Shown here in pieces: positions 1 through 12,040 of a stretch of 64,000 nucleotides of DNA. A model generated the notes under the pieces. The model was not told the DNA's origin. It saw nothing but the letters and a program-made list of their open reading frames with translations, and ran no database searches. The stretch's first letter is position 1, and each line of letters starts with the position of its first letter. The stretch covers positions 2,852,001-2,916,000 of the forward strand of contig NZ_CP034449.1 of the NCBI RefSeq assembly GCF_003952425.1, in the 5' to 3' direction. A program made the translations under genes and the position numbers. The DNA is from Mesorhizobium sp. M2A.F.Ca.ET.046.03.2.1. GTDB lineage: Bacteria > Pseudomonadota > Alphaproteobacteria > Rhizobiales > Rhizobiaceae.

Positions 1-18
1 CCAATATCCCTTGGGCAT
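1..18 (-). CDS. 5' end of a gene running off the window, possibly DUF1330 family
   Basis: Only six codons lie inside the window: ATG followed by PKGYW, read leftwards from base 18. A strong ribosome-binding site (AGGAGGAA) sits just upstream on the minus strand. Many rhizobial DUF1330 proteins begin with this peptide, and such a gene often follows pyrF. The family is therefore a guess from the first residues and context; the presence of a translation start is better supported. Confidence 0.45.
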
Positions 19-96
19 TGCGTTCCTCCTGTTTGCGCGCACGGAGCGAGGACCGGTTCCGAAAGTCGCTCCGGTGAGGCAGCTGGTGGTTTTTTC

Positions 97-145
97 GAGA
101 ACCGGAGCGGAGCGTACTTAAAGTACGTGAGTACCGGAAGCGCAG
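97..145 (+). repeat. Dispersed repeat A, copy 1 (palindromic CGTACTTAAAGTACG core)
   Basis: This 49-base segment recurs in inverted orientation at 61659-61707 with a single mismatch. Its centre is a near-perfect palindrome around TACTTAAAGTA. It lies in the gap between pyrF and the gene at the left edge. It looks like a dispersed intergenic palindromic element; no coding capacity is seen. Confidence 0.75.
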
Positions 146-179
146 AAAACGCGCCGGAGTAGAGTTTCAGAACCGGTCC

Positions 180-863
180 TCAGGCCGACTGCATCTCGGC
201 GATTATCGCCTCGGCCGCGGCGCGGCGGTCCGGCGCCTTGACGATCGGCCGGCCGACGACGAGATGGCTGGCGCCGTTGCGGATCGCCTGCGCCGGCGTC
301 ACCACGCGTTTCTGGTCGCCATGGTCGCTGCCCGACGGGCGGATGCCCGGCGTCACCACCGCCAGGTCGGGGCCGACGATGCGGCGCACCGCTTCGGCCT
401 CTTCCGCCGAGCAGACGATGCCGCCCATGCCGGCATGCAGCGCCTGTTCGGAGCGCCTGAGCACCAGCGTGTGCGGGTCGTATTCATAGCCGGCGTCGAT
501 CATGTCCTGCTCGTCCATCGAGGTCAGCACCGTCACACCAAGCAGGCACAGATCGCTGCCTTTGGCCGCCTCGACAGCCGCTCTCATCGTTTTGGGATAG
601 GCATGCAGCGTCAGCATCGAGACACCCATTTTGACGATGTTCTCCACGCCCTTGGCCACGGTGTTGTCGATGTCGAGCAGCTTCATGTCGAGGAACACTT
701 TGGTGCCGCCGCTGGCGAGCTCCCGCGCGAAGTCTAGCCCGCCGGCAAAGGCCAGCTGGTAGCCGATCTTGTAGAAGGAAACGGCGCCTTCGAGCTCGCG
801 TACCGCCGTCTCGGCCTCCTTCAGCGTCGGAAGGTCGAGCCCGACGATCAAACGGCCCCGCAT
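180..863 (-). CDS. pyrF: Orotidine 5'-phosphate decarboxylase
   Basis: PyrF decarboxylates OMP to UMP, the last step of de novo pyrimidine synthesis in the cytoplasm. The 227-residue product begins [12 protein letters not shown] and carries the catalytic [10 protein letters not shown] segment (the Lys and Asp residues of the family) and the phosphate-binding TPGIR and VVGRPI segments. The reading frame stays open upstream to about 1025, but the ATG at 863 is preferred: GGAGG lies 8 bases before it and the longer form would overlap the neighbouring reductase. It is in line with the upstream reductase on the same strand, 23 bases away. Confidence 0.95.
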   Translation of the reverse strand: MRGRLIVGLDLPTLKEAETAVRELEGAVSFYKIGYQLAFAGGLDFARELASGGTKVFLDMKLLDIDNTVAKGVENIVKMGVSMLTLHAYPKTMRAAVEAAKGSDLCLLGVTVLTSMDEQDMIDAGYEYDPHTLVLRRSEQALHAGMGGIVCSAEEAEAVRRIVGPDLAVVTPGIRPSGSDHGDQKRVVTPAQAIRNGASHLVVGRPIVKAPDRRAAAEAIIAEMQSA

Positions 864-886
864 CGTGTCTGCCTCCGCGAAATTGA

Positions 887-1483
887 TCACACCTCGATCC
901 GGGTCGACAGCATGCGCGAGGTTTCCATCAGTGTACGGCATAGGCGCTCCATCGATTGGTGTAGTCTGGCGTCCCTGAATTGTCCGTCCTCGGCGAAGGC
1001 TTCGTCGGCCTCGGAGACTGAGCATTCCGGCGTGATCACCTCCATCTGGCAGCGCACCAGCACCGCGCGCAGATGGTTGATGCAGCGTATGCCGGCGAAC
1101 TTGCCCTCGGAGGACGAGCAGAGCCCGACCGGCTTGCCGGCAAGCGGCCTGAAGGTGCGGCTGCCCTCACGGCGTATCCGGCTCACCCAGTCGATCGCGT
1201 TCTTGAGCAATGGCGGGATCGAGCCGTTATATTCGGGCGTCGCGATCAGGACCCCGTCATGCGCCGCGATCTGGCGGCCGAGCCTGAGCGCGTTCTCGGG
1301 GATGCCTTTTTCCTTTTCGAGGTCCTCGTCCATGATCGGCAGCGGATAGTCGCCGAGCGAGATGCGCGTCACTTCCGCGCCCTGCACGGCCAATTCCTTC
1401 TGCGCCACATCGGCGGTCCGGCCGCTATAGGCGCCGGTCCGGACCGAGCCGGCGAAGACGAGGATTCGTAGGATCACTGCCAT
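887..1483 (-). CDS. NAD(P)H-dependent FMN reductase family protein
   Basis: A 198-residue flavodoxin-fold protein of the NADPH-dependent FMN reductase (ChrR/azoreductase-like) family. The N-terminal LVFAGSVR segment matches the flavin phosphate-binding loop and PEYNGSIPP (residues 83-91) is the family signature. Such enzymes reduce FMN, quinones or azo compounds in the cytoplasm. Its physiological substrate cannot be read from sequence. It lies directly upstream of pyrF on the same strand. The ATG start has no strong ribosome-binding site. Confidence 0.85.
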   Translation of the reverse strand: MAVILRILVFAGSVRTGAYSGRTADVAQKELAVQGAEVTRISLGDYPLPIMDEDLEKEKGIPENALRLGRQIAAHDGVLIATPEYNGSIPPLLKNAIDWVSRIRREGSRTFRPLAGKPVGLCSSSEGKFAGIRCINHLRAVLVRCQMEVITPECSVSEADEAFAEDGQFRDARLHQSMERLCRTLMETSRMLSTRIEV

Positions 1484-1498
1484 GGGCCTGCTTCGCCA

Positions 1499-1593
1499 AG
1501 GGAGTAGGGGAGTAAGGGAATAGGGCAGTAGGGATAGTGCGGAAACTGAATGTTCATTCCCTATTCCCCTACTGCCTTACTCCCCTACTCCCT
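1499..1593. repeat. Long imperfect inverted repeat built from CCCTACTCC-type units
   Basis: Two 35-base arms (1499-1533 and 1559-1593) are inverted copies with about 31 of 35 positions matching; 25 bases separate them. Each arm is itself made of short units such as CCCTACTCC and CCCTATTCC. It lies between pmtA and the FMN reductase, both on the minus strand. It could fold as a large hairpin in RNA and reduce read-through from pmtA. Confidence 0.7.
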
Positions 1594-1598
1594 TAACC

Positions 1599-2204
1599 CT
1601 AATGCGCCGCGCGGCGATAGATCCACAGCTGCGTCGGCGGGATGTTGCGGAAGATGAAATCGAAATGCTCGACGGTGTAGTCGCCGCGCCCCGCCGGGAT
1701 CGGCGACAGCGGGCCGTAGGTCAGCTGCACGATCGGCCGTCCGGCGGGAATGCGGTCGAGCAGGCTTTCGATATAGGCGATGCGCTGGGCGACCGGGAAA
1801 TTGAGCAGCGGCACGCCGGAGACGACCGAATCGAACACCATGTCGCGCTTCTCGCCGAGCGTGGCATTTAGATTGAAGGCGTCGCCCTCGATCACGTTGA
1901 CGCCGGGATAGAGCCCGCGCAGATGGCGCACGAAGTCGGTCGAATATTCGACCGCGTAGAGATTTTCCGGCTTTACACCCTGGGCGAGGATGGCGCGGGT
2001 GATTACGCCGGTGCCTGGCCCCACCTCAAGCACGGGCAGGCCAGATCTCGGATTGACGATCGAGGCCATCTTGCGGGCGGTGACGGAACTGGTGGGGACG
2101 ATCGAGCCGACCGTTTTCGGCTTGTCGATCCAGCCTTTGAAGAACTTCAGCTCGTCGTCGAATTTTTCCGCCAGCGCTTTGCGCAATCCGGGACTACGTG
2201 CCAT
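1599..2204 (-). CDS. pmtA: Phospholipid N-methyltransferase (PmtA type)
   Basis: A 201-residue SAM-dependent methyltransferase. Residues 59-69 (LEVGPGTGVIT) form the SAM-binding motif, preceded by the FFKGWIDKP segment and followed by SGVPLLNFP, as in rhizobial PmtA. This enzyme methylates phosphatidylethanolamine stepwise to phosphatidylcholine at the inner membrane, a lipid important in rhizobia. An alternative TTG five codons upstream exists, but the ATG at 2204 follows GAGGAGA at good spacing. It lies downstream of dnaJ on the same strand. Confidence 0.88.
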   Translation of the reverse strand: MARSPGLRKALAEKFDDELKFFKGWIDKPKTVGSIVPTSSVTARKMASIVNPRSGLPVLEVGPGTGVITRAILAQGVKPENLYAVEYSTDFVRHLRGLYPGVNVIEGDAFNLNATLGEKRDMVFDSVVSGVPLLNFPVAQRIAYIESLLDRIPAGRPIVQLTYGPLSPIPAGRGDYTVEHFDFIFRNIPPTQLWIYRRAAH

Positions 2205-2349
2205 CAGAGCTCTCCTCAATGCTCGCCCCCCGATCCGCTACTTAGCAGGTGGGTGGGACAAGGCAAGGCGTCAAGCTGGCATAAGATGTTGCTGACGCTT
2301 GGGAAGCGGATCGCCCTCCCAGGCCGTGCGCAATGCTGGCGTGTGACGA

Positions 2350-3477
2350 TCAGTTTTCGCCGAACGACTCGAAGAAGTCCTTCATGCGGGCGAAGAAGCC
2401 GCTCGACTGAGGCGAGTTGTCCTTCGAGGAGAGCTGCTCGAACTCTTCCAGCAATTCGCGCTGGCGGCGCGACAGGTTCTGCGGCGTCTCGACCGCCGTC
2501 TGGATGTAGAGGTCGCCGACATTGGCCTGGCGCAGCACCGGCATGCCTTTGCCCTTGAGGCGGAACTGGCGGCCGTTCTGCGTGCCTTCCGGCACTTTCA
2601 CCTTGGTCTGCGTGCCGTCGAGCGTGGTGACCTCGAAGGAGCCGCCAAGGGCGGCCGTCGTCATCGAGATCGGCACTTTGCAATAAAGGTCTGCGCCGTC
2701 GCGCTGGAAGAATTCGTGCGGCTTTACCGCCAGGAAGATGTAAAGGTCGCCGGACGGCCCGCCGCGCAAGCCCGCCTCGCCCTCATTGGCCAGCCGGATG
2801 CGAGTGCCGTCCTCGATGCCGGCCGGGATGTTGACCGACAGCGAGCGCTCCTCGGTGACGCGGCCCTGTCCAGCGCATTTCGGGCAAGGGTCCTTGATCG
2901 TCTGGCCGCGGCCCTGGCATTGCGGGCAGGTGCGCTCGATCGAGAAGAAGCCTTGCGTGGCGCGCACCTTGCCGTGGCCGTGGCACATCGAGCAGGTCAC
3001 CGGCTGCGTGCCGGGCTTGGCGCCGCTGCCGGAGCATTCCGAGCAGGAAATGGAAGCCGGCACGTGGATCTGCGCGGTCTTGCCGGAAAAGGCCTCTTCC
3101 AGCGTGATTTCCATGTTGTAGCGCAGGTCGGCGCCGCGTTCGCGGCCGCCCGACGAGCGGCGCTGGCGGCCACCCATCATGTCGCCGAAAATATCCTCGA
3201 AGATGTCCGCGAAACCGCCGGCGCCGAAGCCGTGCGCGGCGCCGTTCATGCCGCCCTCGAAGGCGGCGTGGCCGAAGCGGTCATAGGCGGCGCGCTTCTG
3301 CGGGTCCTTCAGCGTCTCGTAGGCTTCGTTGATTTCCTTGAACTTGTGCTCGCAGGCATGGTCGCCGGGGTTGCGGTCGGGATGGAACTGCATGGCGAGC
3401 TTGCGAAAAGCGCTCTTGAGTTCCTTTTCGTCGGCGCCTTTTTGCACGCCCAGCGTTTCGTAGAAATCAGCTTTCAT
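2350..3477 (-). CDS. dnaJ: Chaperone protein DnaJ
   Basis: Full-length 375-residue Hsp40. The N-terminal J domain contains HPD at about residues 33-35, followed by a Gly/Phe-rich segment. Four CxxCxGxG zinc-binding repeats follow ([32 protein letters not shown]), then the C-terminal substrate-binding domain. It stimulates DnaK ATPase and delivers unfolded clients. It lies downstream of dnaK on the same strand, but a strong terminator at 3645-3677 separates them, so dnaJ probably has its own promoter in the 170-base gap or depends on read-through. Confidence 0.97.
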   Translation of the reverse strand: MKADFYETLGVQKGADEKELKSAFRKLAMQFHPDRNPGDHACEHKFKEINEAYETLKDPQKRAAYDRFGHAAFEGGMNGAAHGFGAGGFADIFEDIFGDMMGGRQRRSSGGRERGADLRYNMEITLEEAFSGKTAQIHVPASISCSECSGSGAKPGTQPVTCSMCHGHGKVRATQGFFSIERTCPQCQGRGQTIKDPCPKCAGQGRVTEERSLSVNIPAGIEDGTRIRLANEGEAGLRGGPSGDLYIFLAVKPHEFFQRDGADLYCKVPISMTTAALGGSFEVTTLDGTQTKVKVPEGTQNGRQFRLKGKGMPVLRQANVGDLYIQTAVETPQNLSRRQRELLEEFEQLSSKDNSPQSSGFFARMKDFFESFGEN

Positions 3478-3644
3478 TTTTTCCCGCTGTCCGGATGCTC
3501 AATGTCTTCAAGCATTGTTGGCGACGTTTGCCGGCATGGCCTTGGATTTAGGAGCGATGTTTCCCGGATGCTAGTACCAAGCAGGCTAGCTCCGGTTTTT
3601 TCCGTCACTTTTTCAAGCAGGCCCGTACTTTTTCAACGAAGGTT

Positions 3645-3677
3645 GCAAAAAAGCCCGGCTTTGCACCGGGCTTTTGC
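3645..3677 (-). terminator. Rho-independent terminator after dnaK
   Basis: The stem pairs AAAAGCCCGG with CCGGGCTTTT around a 7-base loop and has T/A runs on both sides, so it could work in both directions. It starts 21 bases after the dnaK stop codon in the direction of transcription. Confidence 0.85.
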
Positions 3678-3698
3678 ACTTAATCGCCGTCAGCCGGC

Positions 3699-5615
<1,917 letters not shown>

Positions 5616-5738
5616 TGTTCTAGTCTCTCCTCTAAGCAGGCTCTCAGGACCCTTCAAAAGGCGTTCCGACGAAAGCCCCTGTTCACAAGAAATCCCGTCA
5701 TGGTCACCGGTTTTCGGGGGCCGGGACGGCTGGGGCGT

Positions 5739-5767
5739 ATATAAGAACAGCCGATACGGGGCGCAAG
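5739..5767 (-). promoter_or_regulatory. Candidate RpoH (sigma-32) promoter of dnaK
   Basis: On the minus strand the sequence shows CTTGCG (-35, bases 5762-5767), a 16-base spacer, and CTTATAT (-10, bases 5739-5745). This resembles the alphaproteobacterial heat-shock consensus CTTGAA with CYTATNT. The implied transcript starts near 5731 and has a leader of about 115 bases before the dnaK ATG. Confidence 0.6.
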
Positions 5768-6041
5768 CATTCTGCGCAAGCTGTTCATTGTCTCGGCAAG
5801 GCTTTGGCAGCGATCCGCCGCGCGTTGCGGCGCGCTCGGCGCGAGCCCGCGCTATCGTATTGTTCCGACTGGCTTTTTTGGACGCGACGCCGCTGGCGGC
5901 GCCTGGAGCCGTCATCCGGTGAGGGTAACGCTCGCCTCGGGGGGCGTGACTTTCGGTCGCGAAAGGCCGGAAAATCGGCGTCTCGGCGACCTTTCACGCA
6001 TCCGGCGGCTAGCTTGTCAGGGGAGCGCCTCGCGCTCGGGC

Positions 6042-6072
6042 AAAACCCTGCCGGGCGCGTGGCCCGGCAGGG
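6042..6072 (-). terminator. Rho-independent terminator of the sugar ABC operon
   Basis: An 11-base-pair perfect stem (CCCTGCCGGGC with its complement, bases 6046-6056 and 6062-6072) with a 5-base loop. On the minus strand it is followed by TTTT. It begins 9 bases after the stop codon of the binding-protein gene. Confidence 0.88.
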
Positions 6073-6080
6073 CTCCGGAC

Positions 6081-7049
6081 TTAGAGCCCGTTGTCCTTGA
6101 GGATCTTGGCGGCGTTCTCCTTGGTGATCTTCTCCGTCGGCAGCGTGATGGTCTTCTCGACCTTCTCGCCGTTGAGGAACTTGATCGCCTGACGCAGGCC
6201 CTCGGCGCCCGGCGTGACATAGGTGAAGGTCGCGGTCAGCTCGCCCTTGTTCACCATCTGCACGCCTTCGTTGGGCAGACCGTCGATGCCGATGAACTTG
6301 ATGTCCTTCTCGCGCCCGACATCCTTCGCCGCGAGATAGGCGCCATAGGCCATCGGATCGTTGTGGCCGTAGACGAGGTCGATCTTCTCGTTGGTCTTCA
6401 GCGCGTTGGCCATGATGTTGTAGGCCTGGTCCTGCTTCCAGTCGCCCGACTGCTGGTCGAGCAGATACTTGATGCCCGGCTCCTTGTCGGTGAATTCATG
6501 GAAACCGTCATGGCGGTCATGCGCCGGCTGCGTGCCCATGCCGCCCCAGATCTCGACGACGTTGCCGGCGGCCTTGCCCTTGCCGCCCAGAAGCTCGACG
6601 GCATATTCGCCGGCAGCCCGGCCGATCAGCTTGTTGTCGCCACCGACGAACTGCGTGTAGTCCTTGGTGTCGACATTGCGGTCGAGCACGAAGACCGGGA
6701 TCTTGGCGTCGATCGCCTGTTGCACCACGCCGGTGAGGCCGGCCGATTCCTTCGGCGACACCAGCAGCGCGTCGACCTCCTGGCGGATCAGGTTCTCGAC
6801 GTCGGCGACCTGCTTTTCGGTCTTGTCCTCGCCGTCGGTGATGATCAGCTCGACTTCCGGATGCCTGGCGGCCTCGGCGATGATGTCCTTGTTGAACTGG
6901 GCGCGCCAGGGTTCGATGGTCGTCACCTGCGAGAAGCCGATCTTCCACTTCTTGTCCTGGGCAAAGGCATGGTTGCCGGACAGAATTGCGGTGGTCGTCA
7001 GAAGTGCCGCCGCGAAAGTGGCGAGCTTCAGCATTTCACGTCGTTTCAT
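6081..7049 (-). CDS. Sugar ABC transporter, periplasmic binding protein (ribose/galactofuranose type)
   Basis: A 322-residue periplasmic binding protein of the RbsB/YtfQ type (Peripla_BP_4). An N-terminal signal peptide ends near AFA|QD (about residue 30). Family segments include IGFSQV, FVLDRNVD, VVEIWGGMG, YGHNDPMAYGAY and GIDGLPNEG. It should deliver a sugar to the permease encoded 18 bases upstream. It is the last gene of a three-gene operon (ATPase, permease, binding protein) that is divergent from a LacI-type regulator. The sugar itself cannot be told from sequence. Confidence 0.88.
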   Translation of the reverse strand: MKRREMLKLATFAAALLTTTAILSGNHAFAQDKKWKIGFSQVTTIEPWRAQFNKDIIAEAARHPEVELIITDGEDKTEKQVADVENLIRQEVDALLVSPKESAGLTGVVQQAIDAKIPVFVLDRNVDTKDYTQFVGGDNKLIGRAAGEYAVELLGGKGKAAGNVVEIWGGMGTQPAHDRHDGFHEFTDKEPGIKYLLDQQSGDWKQDQAYNIMANALKTNEKIDLVYGHNDPMAYGAYLAAKDVGREKDIKFIGIDGLPNEGVQMVNKGELTATFTYVTPGAEGLRQAIKFLNGEKVEKTITLPTEKITKENAAKILKDNGL

Positions 7050-7067
7050 GGTCCTGTTTCCTCCGGA

Positions 7068-8359
7068 TTATAGAGACGAGGTCTCCTGTGACGGCCGCTT
7101 GGCCGCGGCCGTTTCCTTTTGCGCCGCCCGTCCGCCGGGCAGGCGCAGATAGCTTAAAATGTCGCCGGCGTTGCGCTCCTGAACGAGCACCGTGCCGATG
7201 ATGATCGCCCCCTTCAGCACCAGCTGAAGGTTCGAATTGATGTTGTGCAGCTGCAGGATGTTGGACAGCAGTCCGAAGATCAGCACGCCGCAGAAGGTGC
7301 CGATCAGGCTGCCGCGCCCGCCCATCAGGCTGGTGCCGCCGATAACCACGGCGGCGATGGCGTCGAGCTCCAGCCCCGCGCCGGCATCCGGCTTGCCTTG
7401 CCGGTATTGCGCCACGTAGAGCGCCGCCGCGATGCCGGCGAGCAGGCCGGACACCGCATAGGTGGCGATCTTGACGCGTCCCGCCGCGATGCCGGAAAGC
7501 CTGGCCGCCTCCTCATTGCCGCCGATGGCGTAGACATAGCGGCCGAAGGGCGTGAAGCGCAGCACCGCGCCGTAGATCACGACCGCGCCGAGGAAGAACA
7601 GGCCTGGCATCGGCACGACGCCGAACACCAGCGAGCGCAGGATCTCGAACTCTTCCGTGGCGTTGGAGCCGGTATAGACCGGCAGCACCGCATTGTTCTG
7701 GCCGGCGGTCAGCCTGGCGATGCCGAGCGCTGTCACCATCATCGCCAGCGTCACGATAAAGGGCTGCAGGCGGCCGGCGACGATGATGAAGCCGTTGATG
7801 GTGCCGAACAGCAGGCCGACGCAAGGCGCCACCAGAAGCACGCCGAGCACGCCGAACTTGGTCTCGACCTGCGGCAGCAGGTACCACAGCGAGAGGCAGC
7901 AAAGGATCACGCCGACCACGCCCGGGATGACCAGCCCGCGCGTCGTGTCCAGCCGCACGTCGCGGCCGGCTTCCGCGCCGGCGCGGGATTTCTGGATGTT
8001 GAGCAGGATGAAGCGGGTGGCGAGTGCGCCGAGGCTGAGAGCCACCAGCGCGGTCGTCGGCACGCCAAGCGCCGCCGACGGCGTGATGCCCGGCACGGTG
8101 AGCAGCATGGCGCAGACGACCGAGCAGATCGCCATCAGCGAGCCGACGGAAAGATCGATGCCGCCGGTCAGGATCACCGCCGTCATGCCGGTGGCGATGA
8201 GGCCGGTGGTCGACACCTGGCGCAGCACGTCGAGCAGGTTACCGTAGGACAAGAAGATGTTGTTGCCCTTGGAGCTGATCGGCGAGCCGAACACGCCGAT
8301 CAGGAAGATGGCGATCAGCCCCCAGTAAAGTTTGGTGCGGGAGACAAGGCTGATGAGGT

Positions 8360-8363
<4 letters not shown>
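7068..8363 (-). CDS. Sugar ABC transporter permease (RbsC family)
   Basis: A 431-residue inner-membrane permease of the branched-chain/ribose family (BPD_transp_2). It has many hydrophobic helices and the family segments GGIDLSVGS, YAIGGNEEAARLSGI and GGTSLMGGRGS. It is longer than E. coli RbsC (321 residues), mainly through an extra loop after the third helix near residues 120-170. Its ATG overlaps the stop of the ATPase gene by 4 bases, which indicates translational coupling. Confidence 0.9.
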
Positions 8364-9940
<1,577 letters not shown>

Positions 9941-9987
9941 GACAAAGGACGGCCTCCCTCCGTCGTCTTCGGCGACTTGAACGCTAA

Positions 9988-10001
9988 TCGAAACGTTTCG
10001 A
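9988..10001. promoter_or_regulatory. LacI-family operator upstream of the ABC operon
   Basis: TCGAAACGTTTCGA is a perfect 14-base palindrome with the central CG and AAACGTTT core typical of LacI/GalR-family sites. It lies 48 bases before the ATPase start codon, between this gene and the divergent regulator. A second, partly matching site is at 10097-10108. Confidence 0.7.
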
Positions 10002-10096
10002 ACGTGTCAAGCGCCTATCTGTTCTCTGAGGATTGATGCATTTCAATTCTTGCGAAAAATGCCGGGTTTACGTAGGTTTAGCCAGATAAGGGCGGC

Positions 10097-10108
10097 TAAA
10101 CGTTTCGA
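10097..10108. promoter_or_regulatory. Second LacI-family operator, just before the regulator gene
   Basis: TAAACGTTTCGA shares the AAACGTTTCGA half and core of the palindrome at 9988-10001. It ends 2 bases before the regulator ATG, overlapping where ribosomes would bind, which suggests autoregulation. Confidence 0.6.
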
Positions 10109-10110
10109 AA

Positions 10111-11178
10111 ATGACGGCGTCAGAGCAGAAAAAACAGCGGAAATCCACGGCGCCGACCATGCTGCATGTGGCTGAGGCGGCGCGTGTGTCCGTAGCCACG
10201 GTCTCTGCATTGCTCAACGGTACCGCCACCGTCAGTCCCGAGCTTACGCAACGCATCGAGCAGGCGATCCGCGACATCGGCTACAAGCGCAATGCCATCG
10301 CCCGCAGCCTGAAGATGGGCACCACGCGCACAATCGGCCTCACCGTGCCGCACATCACCAACCCGTTCTTCACCGATGTCGTCTCGGTCATCCAGCAGGC
10401 CTTCGACCGCGCCGGCTATGCCGTCATGCTGTGCTGCACCGACGAGGATCTGAACACGCAGGACGAGCAGATCCGCCTGCTGCTCGACCGCATGGTCGAC
10501 GGGCTGATCGTGGCGCGCGTCGGCGACGGCGGCCTTCTGAAGAGCATCGTCGAGGACACCAATGTGCCGGTGGTGCTGCTCGACCGCCTTTGCGAAGGCG
10601 TCGACACCGACGCGGTGGTGCTGGACAACCAGCGTGCCGTGTTCGACGCCGTCACCTATCTAATCCATCTTGGCCATCGGCGCATCGGCTACATCACCGG
10701 CACGTCCGACATATCTCCCATGCATGACCGCATGATCGGCTATCGCGAGGCGCTGCAGGCGGCCGGCCTGCCGGTGGCGGAGGAACTCATACGCTCCGGC
10801 AATTTCCACGAGATCGACGGCTACAACGCCACCATGCAGCTCTTGTCGCTGCACGACCGGCCAAGCGCGATCTTCTCGGCCAACAACCCGATGGTGATCG
10901 GCACGATGAAGGCGATCCGCGACATCGGCCTCTCTTGCCCCGAGGACATTTCGGTCGCCTGCTTCGACGACTTTCCCTGGTCGGACGTGTTCGTGCCGCA
11001 GCTCACCACCGTCGCGCAGCCGGTGCAGGCGATCGGCGAGCAGGCGGCGAACCTCCTGCTCGACCGGCTGGCCGGCAACCGCGACGCGCCGCCGCGCAAG
11101 CTGGTGCTGAAGGGCCGGCTGATGATCCGCAATTCCTGCCGGCCGCTGGGCGCGATCGCGCAGAGCGTCAGCGCGTAG
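10111..11178 (+). CDS. LacI-family transcriptional regulator
   Basis: A 355-residue repressor. The N-terminal helix-turn-helix (MLHVAEAARVSVATVSALLNG, about residues 17-37) is followed by a hinge helix and a periplasmic-binding-protein-like effector domain (IGLTVPHITNPFF onwards). It is divergent from the sugar ABC operon, and two AAACGTTT palindromes lie in the gap, so it most likely represses that operon and itself until the sugar binds. Its 3' end overlaps the convergent phosphatase gene by 11 bases. Confidence 0.92.
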   Translation: MTASEQKKQRKSTAPTMLHVAEAARVSVATVSALLNGTATVSPELTQRIEQAIRDIGYKRNAIARSLKMGTTRTIGLTVPHITNPFFTDVVSVIQQAFDRAGYAVMLCCTDEDLNTQDEQIRLLLDRMVDGLIVARVGDGGLLKSIVEDTNVPVVLLDRLCEGVDTDAVVLDNQRAVFDAVTYLIHLGHRRIGYITGTSDISPMHDRMIGYREALQAAGLPVAEELIRSGNFHEIDGYNATMQLLSLHDRPSAIFSANNPMVIGTMKAIRDIGLSCPEDISVACFDDFPWSDVFVPQLTTVAQPVQAIGEQAANLLLDRLAGNRDAPPRKLVLKGRLMIRNSCRPLGAIAQSVSA

Positions 11179-11968
11179 CTTCGAGAGCCTCTGCGCACAG
11201 CGCCTGCAATCTCGGGAAGATGCGGCTGCCGCCGGTGATCACCCGCGTGCCCTGGCCGAGCACCGTCTTCGGATCCGCTCTGAGCACCGTGCCGCCGGCC
11301 TCTTCGACCAGCAGCATGCCGGCGAGGCAATCCCAGGCGTTCATGTGCTCCTCGACATAGCCGAGCAGCCGGCCGGACGCCGCATAGGCGAGCATCAGCG
11401 CTCCGGAAGCATTGCGGTAGAAGACGCCGCCCTCCGCCATGATCAGGCTGATGAGAGTGACGACATTCTTGGTCGAGGCGCGGTTGGACAGCCCGGTGCC
11501 GACGGCGCCCTCGGAAAGCGACGCGGCATTGCTGGTCTTGATCGGCTTGCCGTTGAGGAAGGCGCCGCCGCCCAGGCGGCCGTAGAACGTCTCGTCGGTC
11601 GAAGGCTCATGGATGACGCCGACCACCGTCTCGCCGTCCTTGGCGCAGGCGATCACCACGCACCAGGCGGGAATGCCGCGCACGAAATTGGCGGTGCCGT
11701 CGATCGGGTCGATCACCCAGACATGGCCGGTTGTTCCGGTCACCGCAGCATGCTCCTCGCCGATGATGCCGTCTTGCGGATAGGCCTCGGCGATCGCCGC
11801 GCGGATGAACAGCTCGACCTCGCGGTCGGCTTCCGAAACCAGGTCCTGGTGACCCTTGCTCTCGACGGCCAGGTTGTCGAGGTCGCGGAAATATTTCAGC
11901 CCCAGCTCGCCGGCGCGGCGCGCCAGGTCGATGGCAAAATGCATGCGGTCGTCGAGATCTTTGGTCAC
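11168..11968 (-). CDS. Inositol monophosphatase family protein
   Basis: A 266-residue Mg-dependent phosphatase of the IMPase/CysQ/SuhB superfamily. Metal-binding residues are visible as GEE (residues 70-72), DPIDGTANF (87-95) and AWDCLAG (211-217). Substrates in the family include inositol phosphates, histidinol phosphate and PAP, so the substrate is open. The start is read as GTG at 11968; an ATG eight codons later (11944) is possible. It is convergent with and overlaps the LacI-type regulator. Confidence 0.85.
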   Translation of the reverse strand: MTKDLDDRMHFAIDLARRAGELGLKYFRDLDNLAVESKGHQDLVSEADREVELFIRAAIAEAYPQDGIIGEEHAAVTGTTGHVWVIDPIDGTANFVRGIPAWCVVIACAKDGETVVGVIHEPSTDETFYGRLGGGAFLNGKPIKTSNAASLSEGAVGTGLSNRASTKNVVTLISLIMAEGGVFYRNASGALMLAYAASGRLLGYVEEHMNAWDCLAGMLLVEEAGGTVLRADPKTVLGQGTRVITGGSRIFPRLQALCAEALEATR

Positions 11969-12040
11969 GGGGAACTCTTGGCTGAGAGGGACATCTGCGC
12001 CCTTAACAGACCAATATGTCAGGCGAAAGTGACAGCGCGA

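Larger units (their letters stand above)
5616..6080. other. Intergenic region between dnaK and the sugar-binding protein gene
   Basis: This 465-base gap holds the dnaK leader and promoter at its left side and the terminator of the sugar operon at its right side (6042-6072). The middle part, 5770-6040, has short open frames on both strands, but none with a ribosome-binding site or recognisable protein. I see no gene in it. Confidence 0.6.
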
